Source: an uncultured Cellvibrio sp. (GTDB lineage: Bacteria > Pseudomonadota > Gammaproteobacteria > Pseudomonadales > Cellvibrionaceae). From it: a DNA stretch of 64,000 nt. The notes below the pieces were generated by a model, which searched no databases, was not told where the DNA came from, and saw nothing but the letters and a program-made list of their open reading frames with translations. The stretch spans positions 231,467-295,466 of the forward strand of contig CALFXJ010000004.1 in NCBI GenBank assembly GCA_937958105.1, written 5' to 3'. Of this stretch, positions 16,928-25,148 are shown one piece after another (positions within the stretch are counted from its first letter, which is position 1; each line of letters opens with the position of its first letter). The translations under genes were made by a program, and so were the position numbers.

Positions 16928-19821
16928 GCCGCTATCGCCTTGTCTGTATCAGCTGGTTCAGCGCTGCGCTCCTGAGCGGCTGCGGCCTGTTTGGCGGCAC
17001 CGAGCGGGAAGGCACGCTGGCCCAGTTACCTCCCGCAACTCTGCCCAATGCGGCGAAAACCGTGGATGTGATTGAAATCGACCGCATTGAAGCCAGCTAC
17101 CGCAAAGCCCTCGCGGTGGCGGAAGAGCCGGCCTTGCGCCAGCAGATCCTGTTGCGGTTGGCGGATCTGGAGATGGCGCGCAGTGAGCGCGAGCAGCTGG
17201 CAGCGGACGACCTGCGGCGTTTCTACGATCGTCCTATCGCCATGTACCGTGAGCTGATCGACTACGAAGCGAGCCGGCCGCAGCCCACCAAGGGTGTAGA
17301 CATCGACCAGCTGCGCTACAAGCTGGCCAAGGCCTATGCGCTGGACGGCCGCAATGCTGAAGCGGCGGCGGTACTGGACGAGCTGGCGCAACACCATCCC
17401 GACTCGCCATTTATGGCAGAGACACAGTTCCGTCGGGCCGAAAAGGCATTTGCAGACGGCGACTATGCTGCTGCGGAAAGCCATTACCGCAGCGTAGTGA
17501 CTGGCAGCGACGACGCCTTCAAACAGAATGCGCTCTACATGCAGGGTTGGTCCCAGTTCAAGCGCGGTGACTACGACCTGGCGCTCCATGCCTTCGCCCA
17601 GGTGCTGGATCAGCTGCTCGCGGCCGCTGCGCAGCCGGAGCAGGTGGCGCAGGCCATGACCGATCTGGGGCCGGCCCGCACTAACTTGGTCAATGACACC
17701 CTGAGGGTGATGGGTTTGTCTCTGTCCTACCTTGAGGGTGCGGCTTCGATTACCCACCTGCAGACAGAGATAGGCCCCCGGGTATACCAGCATCTGTTAT
17801 ACGACCAGCTGGGTCAGCTGTACCTGGAGCAGAAGCGCTTCAATGACAGCGCCGAAACCTACAACCATTTTGTGGAGCACAACCCTCAGTCCGACTTTGC
17901 GCCGGATTTCAGCATCAAGACTATCCAGACCTACGAACAGGGCGATTTTCCCAGCCTGATATTGCCGGCTAAACAGGACTTCGTCCGGCGTTACGGCATC
18001 ACCAGCCGCTTCTGGACAGACCGCAACGGTGCCATCAGCAGTACTGCCCGCGCTTATCTGCACGAGTCACTGCAGGAGCTGGCCACCTATGAACATGCGC
18101 AGGCCCAGCAGCTTAAAGCCCGCAGTCAGACCTTGACTGACCGACGCGAGCAGCAGGCGGCCAGTAATCAAGCCGTGGCCGCCTACGCCAGTGCGGCGCT
18201 CTGGTATCGGGAATTTGTCCAGACCTTCCCCCAGGACCCTAAGGCGGGTGACATGACCTTCCTGCTGGCAGAGTCGCTGTACGAGGCGGGCGATCTGGCC
18301 CAGGCACTGATGGCCTACGAGAGAGTGGCCTACGAATACCGCAGCCCGATTCACGGCGCTGAGGCGGCTTATTCGGCGGTGCTGCTGGCGCAAGAGTTGA
18401 TTGACCGAACCCAGCCGAACCTCGGTGAGGTGCGGCAGCAGTGGCAGCAGCGCAAGATCGACAATTCCCTGCGGTTTGCCGAAACCTACCCCACTGATCC
18501 CAGGGCGGTGACCGTCCTGGCCCAGGCGGCGCCGGAACTGCTGAATCAGGGTGATCAGGTTTCGGCTATCGCCGTCGCCGAGCGGGTTATCGCCTGGCAG
18601 CCTCAGCCCGACGGCCGGCTGATATTTACGTCATGGCTGGTTCTGGGGCACAGCCAGTTCGACCTGCAACAGTATCCCGCTGCTGAACAGGCCTACTGGG
18701 AAGTGCTGAAGTTATTACCCACTTACGGAGAGGTGCCCGGAGCACCGAGTCAGCAGGATGTGCGCGAGCGGATCGCCGCGAGCATCTACCAGCAGGCCCA
18801 GGCCTCCCTGGCAGCCGGTGCCAAAGATGAGGCCATCACTCAACTGTTGCGGATCACGGAGGTGACGCCGGATACCGAGGTGGCGATCAAGGCCCGCTAC
18901 GATGCCGGCACCTACCTGATTGAACAGGAACGCTGGCCGGATGCTGAGCGGGTCCTGTTGTCATTCCGCCAGCAATATCCCGGTCACACGCTTGCAGCAA
19001 CCCTCCCGGCTAAGCTGGTAGTGGTCTATCAGAATCAGAGCAAATGGCAGCTGGCAGCGGATGAACTGGTGGTAATGGAGCGCACCAGTACCGATCCGAA
19101 CGTGAAGCGCCAGTCGCTGATCATGGGCGCCGAACTCTATGACAAATCCGGCGATCGTAACCGCGCCATCGAACAATACACCCGCTACGCCAACAACTAT
19201 CCCCGGCCAATGGGGGAGAATCTGGAGGCGCAGCATCGCCTTACCGAACTCTACGCCGCCAGCGGTGACACCGCCCGTCGCCAGTTCTGGCTGCAGAAAA
19301 TCATCGAAACCAATGCGGCCGCCGGCAACGCCCGGACCGACCGCTCCATTTACCTTGCGGCCTCGGCTGAAACCGAACTGGCGCAGCCGGCTTACGATGA
19401 CTTTGTACGCATCCCCCTTAATCTGCCTTTGAAAGCCAGCCTGCAGCGCAAACGGGCGGCGCTGGATAAAGCGCTGAAAGGGCAGGAGCGGATTCTGCAG
19501 TACGGTGTAGCGGAGTTCACCACTCAGGCCAGTTTCCGCATCGGTGAAATCTACGCGCAGTTAAGTCGCGATCTGATGAATTCGCAGCGCCCCACAGATC
19601 TGGACGAGCTGGAGCTGGAGCAGTACGACATATTGCTGGAAGAGCAGGCTTATCCCTTTGAGGAAAAGGCCATTGAAATCCATCAGGCCAACGCCCAGCG
19701 CAGCTGGAAGGGCACTTATGATCCCTGGGTAAAACGTAGCTTTGAAGCCCTCGCCAAGCTGCTGCCCGGGCGCTACAACAAGCACGAGACACGTCTGGAG
19801 GTGAGCCATGAGATTCATTAA
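16924..19821 (+). CDS. Very large TPR outer-membrane lipoprotein
   Basis: A 965-residue lipoprotein with lipobox LLSGC (Cys20) and Gly at +2, so outer-membrane sorting is predicted. Almost the whole length is helical TPR-type repeats (for example YKLAKAYALDGRNAEAAAVL, YDQLGQLYLEQKRFNDSAETY, GAELYDKSGDRNRAIEQYTRY). There is no catalytic motif. The start ATG overlaps the previous stop (ATGA) and the end overlaps the next lipoprotein gene by 14 bases. In similar clusters such proteins would form an outer-membrane-anchored scaffold spanning the periplasm. The specific partner is unknown. Confidence 0.82.
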   Translation: MSRYRLVCISWFSAALLSGCGLFGGTEREGTLAQLPPATLPNAAKTVDVIEIDRIEASYRKALAVAEEPALRQQILLRLADLEMARSEREQLAADDLRRFYDRPIAMYRELIDYEASRPQPTKGVDIDQLRYKLAKAYALDGRNAEAAAVLDELAQHHPDSPFMAETQFRRAEKAFADGDYAAAESHYRSVVTGSDDAFKQNALYMQGWSQFKRGDYDLALHAFAQVLDQLLAAAAQPEQVAQAMTDLGPARTNLVNDTLRVMGLSLSYLEGAASITHLQTEIGPRVYQHLLYDQLGQLYLEQKRFNDSAETYNHFVEHNPQSDFAPDFSIKTIQTYEQGDFPSLILPAKQDFVRRYGITSRFWTDRNGAISSTARAYLHESLQELATYEHAQAQQLKARSQTLTDRREQQAASNQAVAAYASAALWYREFVQTFPQDPKAGDMTFLLAESLYEAGDLAQALMAYERVAYEYRSPIHGAEAAYSAVLLAQELIDRTQPNLGEVRQQWQQRKIDNSLRFAETYPTDPRAVTVLAQAAPELLNQGDQVSAIAVAERVIAWQPQPDGRLIFTSWLVLGHSQFDLQQYPAAEQAYWEVLKLLPTYGEVPGAPSQQDVRERIAASIYQQAQASLAAGAKDEAITQLLRITEVTPDTEVAIKARYDAGTYLIEQERWPDAERVLLSFRQQYPGHTLAATLPAKLVVVYQNQSKWQLAADELVVMERTSTDPNVKRQSLIMGAELYDKSGDRNRAIEQYTRYANNYPRPMGENLEAQHRLTELYAASGDTARRQFWLQKIIETNAAAGNARTDRSIYLAASAETELAQPAYDDFVRIPLNLPLKASLQRKRAALDKALKGQERILQYGVAEFTTQASFRIGEIYAQLSRDLMNSQRPTDLDELELEQYDILLEEQAYPFEEKAIEIHQANAQRSWKGTYDPWVKRSFEALAKLLPGRYNKHETRLEVSHEIH

Positions 19822-20470
19822 TCCGTGGCTGCTGGCGTTGTTGCTGGTACTGAGCGCCTGTTCGTCCGGCCCGAAAAAACCTGCCGTAGATGAGGCCGGG
19901 CAGGGTGCCTCGGAGGCTGGCGCCTCTGCTCTGTTGCCGCCTGGCCCGCCCACGCCCAATCCGTATCTGGCCAGCAAGCCCTCAATTAGCCGTCAGGCGC
20001 AGCAGTCATTCAACGAGGCGGTGGCGGCCATGGCCCGCAAGCAATGGACTCAGGCGGAGACGCTGCTGCTCCGGCTGACGGCCCAGAACCCTGGCCTGTC
20101 GGGAGCGTTCCTCAATCTGGGGCTGGTCTACGAGGCTACCGGTGAAACGGAAAAAGCTGCCCAGGCGTTTACCCAGGCTATCGCCGCCAACGCTAATAAT
20201 CTGGATGCCTACAACCAGCTCGGCATCCTCAAGCGCGAAGCCGGCGACTTTACTGGGGCGGAGGAGCAGTACCAGCAGGCCCTCACAATCTGGCCATTTC
20301 ATCCTGCCAGTCACCGGAATCTCGGGATTCTCTACGATCTGTACATGGGTCGGGGCGAAGAAGCGTTGCGCCATTACCAGGCTTATCAACAGCTGCTGCC
20401 CGAGCCGGATAAGGTGGTCAATGGCTGGATCGTTGATCTGGAGCGCCGGATCGGCGCAAGTGGAGGCTAG
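19808..20470 (+). CDS. Small TPR lipoprotein (GltE/PilF-like architecture)
   Basis: A 220-residue lipoprotein with lipobox VLSAC (Cys18) and Ser at +2, favouring the outer membrane. After a Pro/Ala/Gly-rich linker come three to four TPRs (about residues 70-200), including AFLNLGLVYEATGETEKAAQ, AYNQLGILKREAGDFTGAEE and SHRNLGILYDLYMGRGEEA. The architecture is like PilF pilotins and the Myxococcus GltE outer-membrane TPR lipoprotein. Tight coupling on both sides places it in the same complex as the flanking TPR proteins. Confidence 0.82.
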   Translation: MRFINPWLLALLLVLSACSSGPKKPAVDEAGQGASEAGASALLPPGPPTPNPYLASKPSISRQAQQSFNEAVAAMARKQWTQAETLLLRLTAQNPGLSGAFLNLGLVYEATGETEKAAQAFTQAIAANANNLDAYNQLGILKREAGDFTGAEEQYQQALTIWPFHPASHRNLGILYDLYMGRGEEALRHYQAYQQLLPEPDKVVNGWIVDLERRIGASGG

Positions 20471-20473
20471 TTG

Positions 20474-20824
20474 ATGAAGCCATTGATTACCCTGTTGTGG
20501 GCGCTGCTGGCCTTGCCGGTGATGGCTCAGGAGACGGTTGAGGAGGCTGAAGGCTCGGCAGGTGCCGCACCTCCGGCCGCGCCGAATACGACTGCCCGGC
20601 CCCGTGCTGCAGGAGAAGCCACGATTCACCTGCAGACCACGGTTACCGGTAACCAGGAGCAGCCGCGGGTGCTTTACATCCTGCCCTGGCAATCACCCGA
20701 GGCTGCTGATATCGAATTCCAAACCCTGAGCAGTCAGTACGACGAGGTATTCGGCCATCTCGAGCGGGAAGAACTGCGGCGGAGCCTCGAGGCGGAAGCT
20801 GCCCTGAACAAGGTCAAGCCTTAA
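20474..20824 (+). CDS. Small secreted protein of the TPR cluster
   Basis: Unknown function. A 116-residue product with a signal peptide (about residues 1-20, ending PVMAQ), a Pro/Ala-rich low-complexity stretch and a short conserved-looking tail (LYILPWQ, then an acidic helix). ATG 20474 is chosen over TTG 20471 because GGAGG lies seven bases upstream. It directly follows the small TPR lipoprotein and precedes the motor genes by 129 bases. Small size and periplasmic targeting suggest an adaptor; no family is recognised. Confidence 0.75.
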   Translation: MKPLITLLWALLALPVMAQETVEEAEGSAGAAPPAAPNTTARPRAAGEATIHLQTTVTGNQEQPRVLYILPWQSPEAADIEFQTLSSQYDEVFGHLEREELRRSLEAEAALNKVKP

Positions 20825-20953
20825 GTGACATGACTTTGCAGTGCGTCAAATTTTGAAAAATACGCCGTGAAAATGGCGCGAGACTAGCTAAGCTAATAAA
20901 ACGCTTTTTATTACTACAAATACATCCATACGTCAGTTGAAGGACACTGCTTT

Positions 20954-21628
20954 ATGAACACATTGATTCGTTTCTTCCAGGAAGGCGGCACTTTTATGTA
21001 CCCCATCGCCGTGGTACTGGTGGTTGGTCTGGCTATCGCTATTGAGCGCTGGCTGTTTCTGACCGCAGCGAAGCGTTCCAACCGCCAGGCGTTTGACCGC
21101 ATACTGCCGTTGCTGCAGAAACGTGATTATCAGGGCGTCATGAACACCGGCAGATCTACCAGTGCCCCCATTGCCCGCATCGTCTGTGCCGGCGTGGCAC
21201 GCATGGCGCAGTCACCCCGTCGCGATGATATCGAGCTGGCGATGGAAGAGGGCGTGATGGAAGCCATGCCGCGTCTGGAGCGCCGTACACCCTATCTGGC
21301 GACCCTCGCTAACATCGCAACCCTGCTGGGGCTGCTGGGCACCATCATCGGTCTGATCGCCGCCTTCGGTGCGGTAGCCAATGCTGATCCGGCCGAAAAA
21401 GCCGCATTGCTTTCTTCCAGTATCGCTGTAGCTATGAACACCACCGCATTCGGATTGATCGCGGCCATCCCGCTGTTGTTGATCCATTCCATGCTGCAGA
21501 CCAAAACCACCGAAATTATCGACAGCCTGGAGATGGCCGGGGTCAAGTGCCTCAACATCATCGCCCAGGTGCAGGATGTGCCACAGAGAAGCCGCGTGCA
21601 GGATTCAGGCGCTTCGAGCCGAGCCTAA
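20954..21628 (+). CDS. MotA/TolQ/ExbB-type proton channel protein
   Basis: Stator-like subunit of a proton-driven energy-transducing complex in the inner membrane. The 224 residues show one N-terminal helix (about residues 13-36), a large cytoplasmic loop, and two C-terminal helices containing LGLLGTIIGLIAAFGAV and STIAVAMNTTAFGLIAAIP-type segments with the conserved Thr and Gly residues of the ExbB/TolQ family. GAAGGA precedes the ATG. Two ExbD-type genes and a TonB-like gene follow, so it is a dedicated motor, not the general TolQ (no tolA, tolB or pal nearby). Confidence 0.92.
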   Translation: MNTLIRFFQEGGTFMYPIAVVLVVGLAIAIERWLFLTAAKRSNRQAFDRILPLLQKRDYQGVMNTGRSTSAPIARIVCAGVARMAQSPRRDDIELAMEEGVMEAMPRLERRTPYLATLANIATLLGLLGTIIGLIAAFGAVANADPAEKAALLSSSIAVAMNTTAFGLIAAIPLLLIHSMLQTKTTEIIDSLEMAGVKCLNIIAQVQDVPQRSRVQDSGASSRA

Positions 21629-21703
21629 AACCCACGGCAAGACTGCGGTCCCGTCACGGGGAGCCGTCTTTCATTCATCTGATGGTTACAGGTAGCACTG
21701 GTT

Positions 21704-22243
21704 ATGCGCATTAAACGGCGACACAAACGCGAGGAAGCCGATCTCGACGTCACCTCCTTTATGAATCTGATGATCATTTTGGTGCCGGTGTTGTTGATCA
21801 GCATGGTGCTCGCGCGAACCACGGTACTGGATCTAAAGCTGCCGGATCTGGCGGACTCCAGCACTCCCCAGGAAGAAGAGCCGCAGCAACAGCTGGAGCT
21901 GGTGATTCGCAAGGATTATCTCGACGTGAATTATCCGGCGGGTGTCCGCTTGAAGCGGGTGGATAAAACGGCGGAAGGCGAGCACGACTACAAACTTCTC
22001 TCACTGATCCTGCAGGAAGTGAAACGCAACCTCGAAGAAAAAGGCGTCGAGAAAAAAGACATCTTTATCCTTTCTGAAAAAGACACGCCTTATCAGACGC
22101 TGGTAACCGCCATGGACACCGCCCGCTCGTTCAAGGCTGTGGTAGCAGCCTCGGTGGTCAATGCCGAACTGTTTCCGGAGATTTCACTGGGTGATGCACC
22201 GGAAGGTGAATCCACCACCGCAGCACAGGGAGGCCGGCCATGA
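21704..22243 (+). CDS. ExbD/TolR-family protein, first paralogue (Asn at the usual Asp position)
   Basis: Bitopic inner-membrane partner of the ExbB-like channel. The 179-residue protein has a short basic cytoplasmic N-terminus, one membrane helix (about residues 20-40) and a periplasmic TolR-like domain. In ExbD and TolR the helix carries a protonatable Asp (pattern VTPxxD); here the segment reads DVTSFMNLMIILVPVLL, placing Asn where Asp is expected. A charged Asp occurs earlier (DLDVT) but not at the canonical position. The start lies 75 bases after exbB, and the end overlaps the second exbD by 4 bases. Confidence 0.9.
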   Translation: MRIKRRHKREEADLDVTSFMNLMIILVPVLLISMVLARTTVLDLKLPDLADSSTPQEEEPQQQLELVIRKDYLDVNYPAGVRLKRVDKTAEGEHDYKLLSLILQEVKRNLEEKGVEKKDIFILSEKDTPYQTLVTAMDTARSFKAVVAASVVNAELFPEISLGDAPEGESTTAAQGGRP

Positions 22244-22761
22244 AGCAATCGTTGCGTGCCAAGCGGATGGCCAAACACCATCGCCGCCTGAATCAGGTCC
22301 CCAAGCTGAATCTGGTATCCCTGATGGATATCTTCACTATCCTGGTTTTCTTCCTGCTGGTGAACTCATCGGACGTAGAGGTTCTGCAGACTGACAAGAG
22401 CATCAAACTGCCGGCCTCCGTGTCTGATCAGGTCCCGGAAAATAATCTGGTGGTCATGGTCAGTGCCGAAGATATCATCGTGGCCGGTCAGCGTATCGGC
22501 AGTGTGGCGTCGGTGCTGGCCAGTTCCGAAGACAAGTTCGCACCGCTGGAGACAGAGTTAAAGTATCAGGCATCCAAGGCCCGCCCGCTGACGGAGGAAG
22601 AAAAACTGACCGGCCGTCCGGTCACCATCATGGGTGATCAGGCAATTCCCTACGAGTTGCTGAAAAAAATCATGGCCACCTGTGCGGCGGCGGATTACCG
22701 GGATATTTCTCTGGCGGTGTCGCAGGCGGCGGGCTCTGATGCGCAGGGGGCCGAAGGCTGA
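22240..22761 (+). CDS. ExbD/TolR-family protein, second paralogue (canonical Asp)
   Basis: Second bitopic ExbD/TolR protein (173 residues). The membrane helix contains LVSLMDIFTILVFFLLVNS with the Asp expected for proton translocation, unlike the paralogue encoded upstream. A periplasmic domain of about 125 residues follows. ATG overlaps the previous stop (ATGA), and its stop overlaps the next ATG by one base, so the three genes are translationally coupled. One ExbB-like and two ExbD-like genes is the same set as AglR, AglQ and AglS of Myxococcus. Confidence 0.91.
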   Translation: MKQSLRAKRMAKHHRRLNQVPKLNLVSLMDIFTILVFFLLVNSSDVEVLQTDKSIKLPASVSDQVPENNLVVMVSAEDIIVAGQRIGSVASVLASSEDKFAPLETELKYQASKARPLTEEEKLTGRPVTIMGDQAIPYELLKKIMATCAAADYRDISLAVSQAAGSDAQGAEG

Positions 22762-23726
22762 TGGCATTCTACCTTTCTCCCAATACCGTCCTGCCCTGGA
22801 GCTCATCCGTCGAAGATGATGCGCGCTTTAAACGCATCCTGCGGATTGCGCTTATTGCGCTGGTAGTAGTGAGCGTGCCCGTCACGATCATTAAATTACC
22901 GGAACAAACCCGGGAAGAAAAAGCGCAGCTCCCGCCGCAGCTGGCGCGGGTGATCCTGGAAAAAAAGGAACTGCCACCGCCCAAACCGATTGAACCACCC
23001 AAGGTGGAAGAGAAAAAACCGGAGGAACCCAAACCGGAAGCGCCCAAGCCTGAGCCGGAACCCGTGAAGAAACCCGAACCAGTAAAAAAGGAAAAGGTGC
23101 CGGAAAAACCCAACGTCGCCAAAGCGCGGGAAAAGGCCGCCGCGAGCGGCTTGCTGCAATTCAAGGATGACCTGATGGAGATGCGGGAGTCCCTGGACGT
23201 TGCAGCCATCGACAGTGCCAATGTCGCCCGTGGTGAAGCTACGGCAGTGGCGGTAGATCGCTCGGCCGTCACCAGCGGTGTGACAGCCACCAGTGGTGGT
23301 ATCAACACCGCCGCACTCAGTCGCGATACCGGCGGAGTAGCGCTTTCCGGCCGCGAAACCACCAAGGTTGAAAGCGATCTGGCCAAATCTACCGGTACGG
23401 CAGCAGCGGACAGCGGTGGTGCAGCACAGGAAGCTGCCGCGCGCAGCGAAGAGGAAATCCGCAAGATCATGGAGCAGCACAAGGGGGCGATCTTCTCCAT
23501 CTACAATCGCGCCCTACGTCAGAATCCGGCATTGCAGGGCAAGGTGGTAGTGAAGATCATCATTGAATCGTCGGGCAAGATTTCCGATGTGAGTCTGGTT
23601 TCCAGTGAGTTGCAGGATCCTGATCTCGAGGCGCGGCTCCTGCAGCGTATTCGCCTGATCAGCTTCCCGGCTTCCGGGGTAGCGCGGACTACGTTGAATT
23701 ATTCGTTCGACTTTTTGCCGCAGTGA
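22761..23726 (+). CDS. TonB-like protein with AgmX/PglI-type C-terminus
   Basis: Predicted energy-transducing arm of the motor. The 321-residue protein has one membrane helix (about residues 26-46), a long Pro/Lys/Glu-rich periplasm-spanning segment (about residues 50-125), an Ala/Ser/Thr/Gly-rich region, and a C-terminal domain (about 230-321, HKGAIFSIYNRALRQNPAL, VVKIIIESSGKISDVSLVSS) of the TonB-like/AgmX C-terminal type. It ends the cluster before a terminator. Family knowledge: AgmX (GltJ) takes part in Myxococcus gliding. Whether this protein moves anything is not known. Confidence 0.88.
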   Translation: MAFYLSPNTVLPWSSSVEDDARFKRILRIALIALVVVSVPVTIIKLPEQTREEKAQLPPQLARVILEKKELPPPKPIEPPKVEEKKPEEPKPEAPKPEPEPVKKPEPVKKEKVPEKPNVAKAREKAAASGLLQFKDDLMEMRESLDVAAIDSANVARGEATAVAVDRSAVTSGVTATSGGINTAALSRDTGGVALSGRETTKVESDLAKSTGTAAADSGGAAQEAAARSEEEIRKIMEQHKGAIFSIYNRALRQNPALQGKVVVKIIIESSGKISDVSLVSSELQDPDLEARLLQRIRLISFPASGVARTTLNYSFDFLPQ

Positions 23727-23735
23727 TAGTGTTTT

Positions 23736-23760
23736 GTCGGATTACGCTGCGCTAATCCGA
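23736..23760 (-). repeat. REP-like palindrome, isolated diverged copy
   Basis: Palindrome TCGGATTA-CGCTGCGC-TAATCCGA lies just after the TonB-like gene. It matches the four copies at 44.3-44.6 kb but has lost the flanking GTAG tetranucleotide. It sits directly before the bidirectional terminator. Confidence 0.75.
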
Positions 23761-23761
23761 T

Positions 23762-23805
23762 CTCCATAAAAAAACCCGGCGTGTGCCGGGTTTTTTTTAT
23801 GGAGG
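23762..23805. terminator. Bidirectional intrinsic terminator
   Basis: The stem CCCGGC-GTGT-GCCGGG is flanked by a run of A on the left and eight T on the right, extended by complementary TCCAT and ATGGA. It can therefore stop transcription of the TonB-like gene (+) and of the OmpA-like gene (-), which converge here. Confidence 0.92.
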
Positions 23806-23814
23806 CGTGATCAA

Positions 23815-24858
23815 TCAGTCGCGGGTTTCGTTCACGGTGATGCGGGTGGATACCGCACCTACTACGCGACGGTTCTGCTCGCGGCCTGATGCGGTGCTGT
23901 TGTCTGCAACCGGCCGGTCTTCCCCGTAACCCACCGCTTTTACGCGATCCTCTTCAATACCCATCCGCTCAATCAACACTCTACGCACTGAGTCCGCACG
24001 ACGCTGTGACAGCGCTCTGTTGTATTCGGCAGAGCCGGTGTTGTCAGTGTGACCCTCAACCGTTACCTGAGTGTTCTCGTACTGGTTCATGAAGGTGGCC
24101 AGGTCGCGAATATCGGACATGTACTCTTCTTTGACATCGGCGCTGTTGGTATCAAATTTCACAGCGAGATTGATGGACACGGTTTCGGTCAGCTTCTGGA
24201 TACAACCGTCGCTGTCGACTTTGTACTGCCGTGGGGTATCCGGGCACTTGTCTCTGGAATCCAGTACACCGTCGCCATCGCTATCAGCTTCTTCCACCAC
24301 TGTGGGGGCTGCAACCGGCTGCGGCGCTGGACGGCGGGCATCCTTCGCACCGAACAGGAAGCTGATACCGGTACTGAACACGACATCGGTATATTCTTCG
24401 TCGAGGCTGTTAAACAAACGCACATCTGTGCGCCATTCCCAGTTGCGTGCGAAGCGATTCTTCAAACCCAGACCCACGTTGAGCAGCGTTTCGTGGCTGG
24501 GCTCACCGCCGTCGGGACTCAGACGCTGATCACCCGCACCAAACGCCACATAAGGACGCCATTGATCTTCACTGAAGTGGTAGAGCGCATCGAGTCGATA
24601 TTGAGTTCCGCGCACTTCGATACCGGTGTCCTGCGCATCTGCATCATATTCATTAGCGACGACTTCCAGTGTCCAGCGGTTGGTGATGGGTAAACCCAGA
24701 CCAATATGATAGTTGGTGGCGTCTTCCAGGTCGTTACCGAACAGGATACGTCCGATACCCAGATTGAGTTCTGCGCTGTGCTCTTGCGCATTTACACCAG
24801 TACAGGCAGCGGCAAGCAGTGCAGATAGCAGAAAAGTTTTTGCCGATGGATTTGCCAT
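23815..24858 (-). CDS. OmpA-family outer-membrane porin
   Basis: Outer-membrane protein linking the membrane to peptidoglycan. The 347-residue precursor has a signal peptide (SAKTFLLSALLAAACTGVNA), an N-terminal eight-stranded barrel (about residues 26-185), an Asp-rich TSP3-like calcium linker (DSDGDGVLDSRDKCPD) and a C-terminal OmpA domain with VTVEGHTDNTGSAEYNRALS and peptidoglycan-binding Asp/Arg residues. ATG 24858 is chosen, not an upstream in-frame start at 24948, because AAGGAG lies seven bases before it and the signal peptide starts there. This is the OprF/OmpA class rather than Pal. Confidence 0.93.
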   Translation of the reverse strand: MANPSAKTFLLSALLAAACTGVNAQEHSAELNLGIGRILFGNDLEDATNYHIGLGLPITNRWTLEVVANEYDADAQDTGIEVRGTQYRLDALYHFSEDQWRPYVAFGAGDQRLSPDGGEPSHETLLNVGLGLKNRFARNWEWRTDVRLFNSLDEEYTDVVFSTGISFLFGAKDARRPAPQPVAAPTVVEEADSDGDGVLDSRDKCPDTPRQYKVDSDGCIQKLTETVSINLAVKFDTNSADVKEEYMSDIRDLATFMNQYENTQVTVEGHTDNTGSAEYNRALSQRRADSVRRVLIERMGIEEDRVKAVGYGEDRPVADNSTASGREQNRRVVGAVSTRITVNETRD

Positions 24859-24934
24859 TTGTAGCTCCTTAAACAATAGCAGATGAATATTAACAACAGG
24901 GTTTGGGGGATGAGTCGGTGCAGATAAGCCTGTG

Positions 24935-24949
24935 AATGAGCGGCTCATT
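24935..24949. promoter_or_regulatory. Palindrome upstream of the OmpA-like gene
   Basis: The perfect inverted repeat AATGAGC-G-GCTCATT lies about 77 bases upstream of the ompA-like start, in the 290-base gap before trmB. It could be an operator or part of the leader. No promoter could be assigned with confidence, and nothing else is recognised in this gap. Confidence 0.35.
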
Positions 24950-25148
24950 AATGCACTTTGTTAGCGCAAGGTCTGTCTGCGCACACACATAAGTCTGAGC
25001 AGGTGCGTGCTTTCGAGGAATTTTTAGAAGAGAAGAAATATCGGAAAGATGCAAAGTGACCTCCTGTCACAGCTGTGTAAGGTCAGCATGCTGCACCAGC
25101 ACATCGTGCACAGCCCCCTTTTGTTGAGGTACTGCGCACGATAGCAAA

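Noticed and set aside
20954..23726. Standard Tol-Pal system
   Set aside because: There is no tolA, tolB or pal, two ExbD-type genes are present, and the last protein has an AgmX-type C-terminus; a dedicated motor is a better reading.
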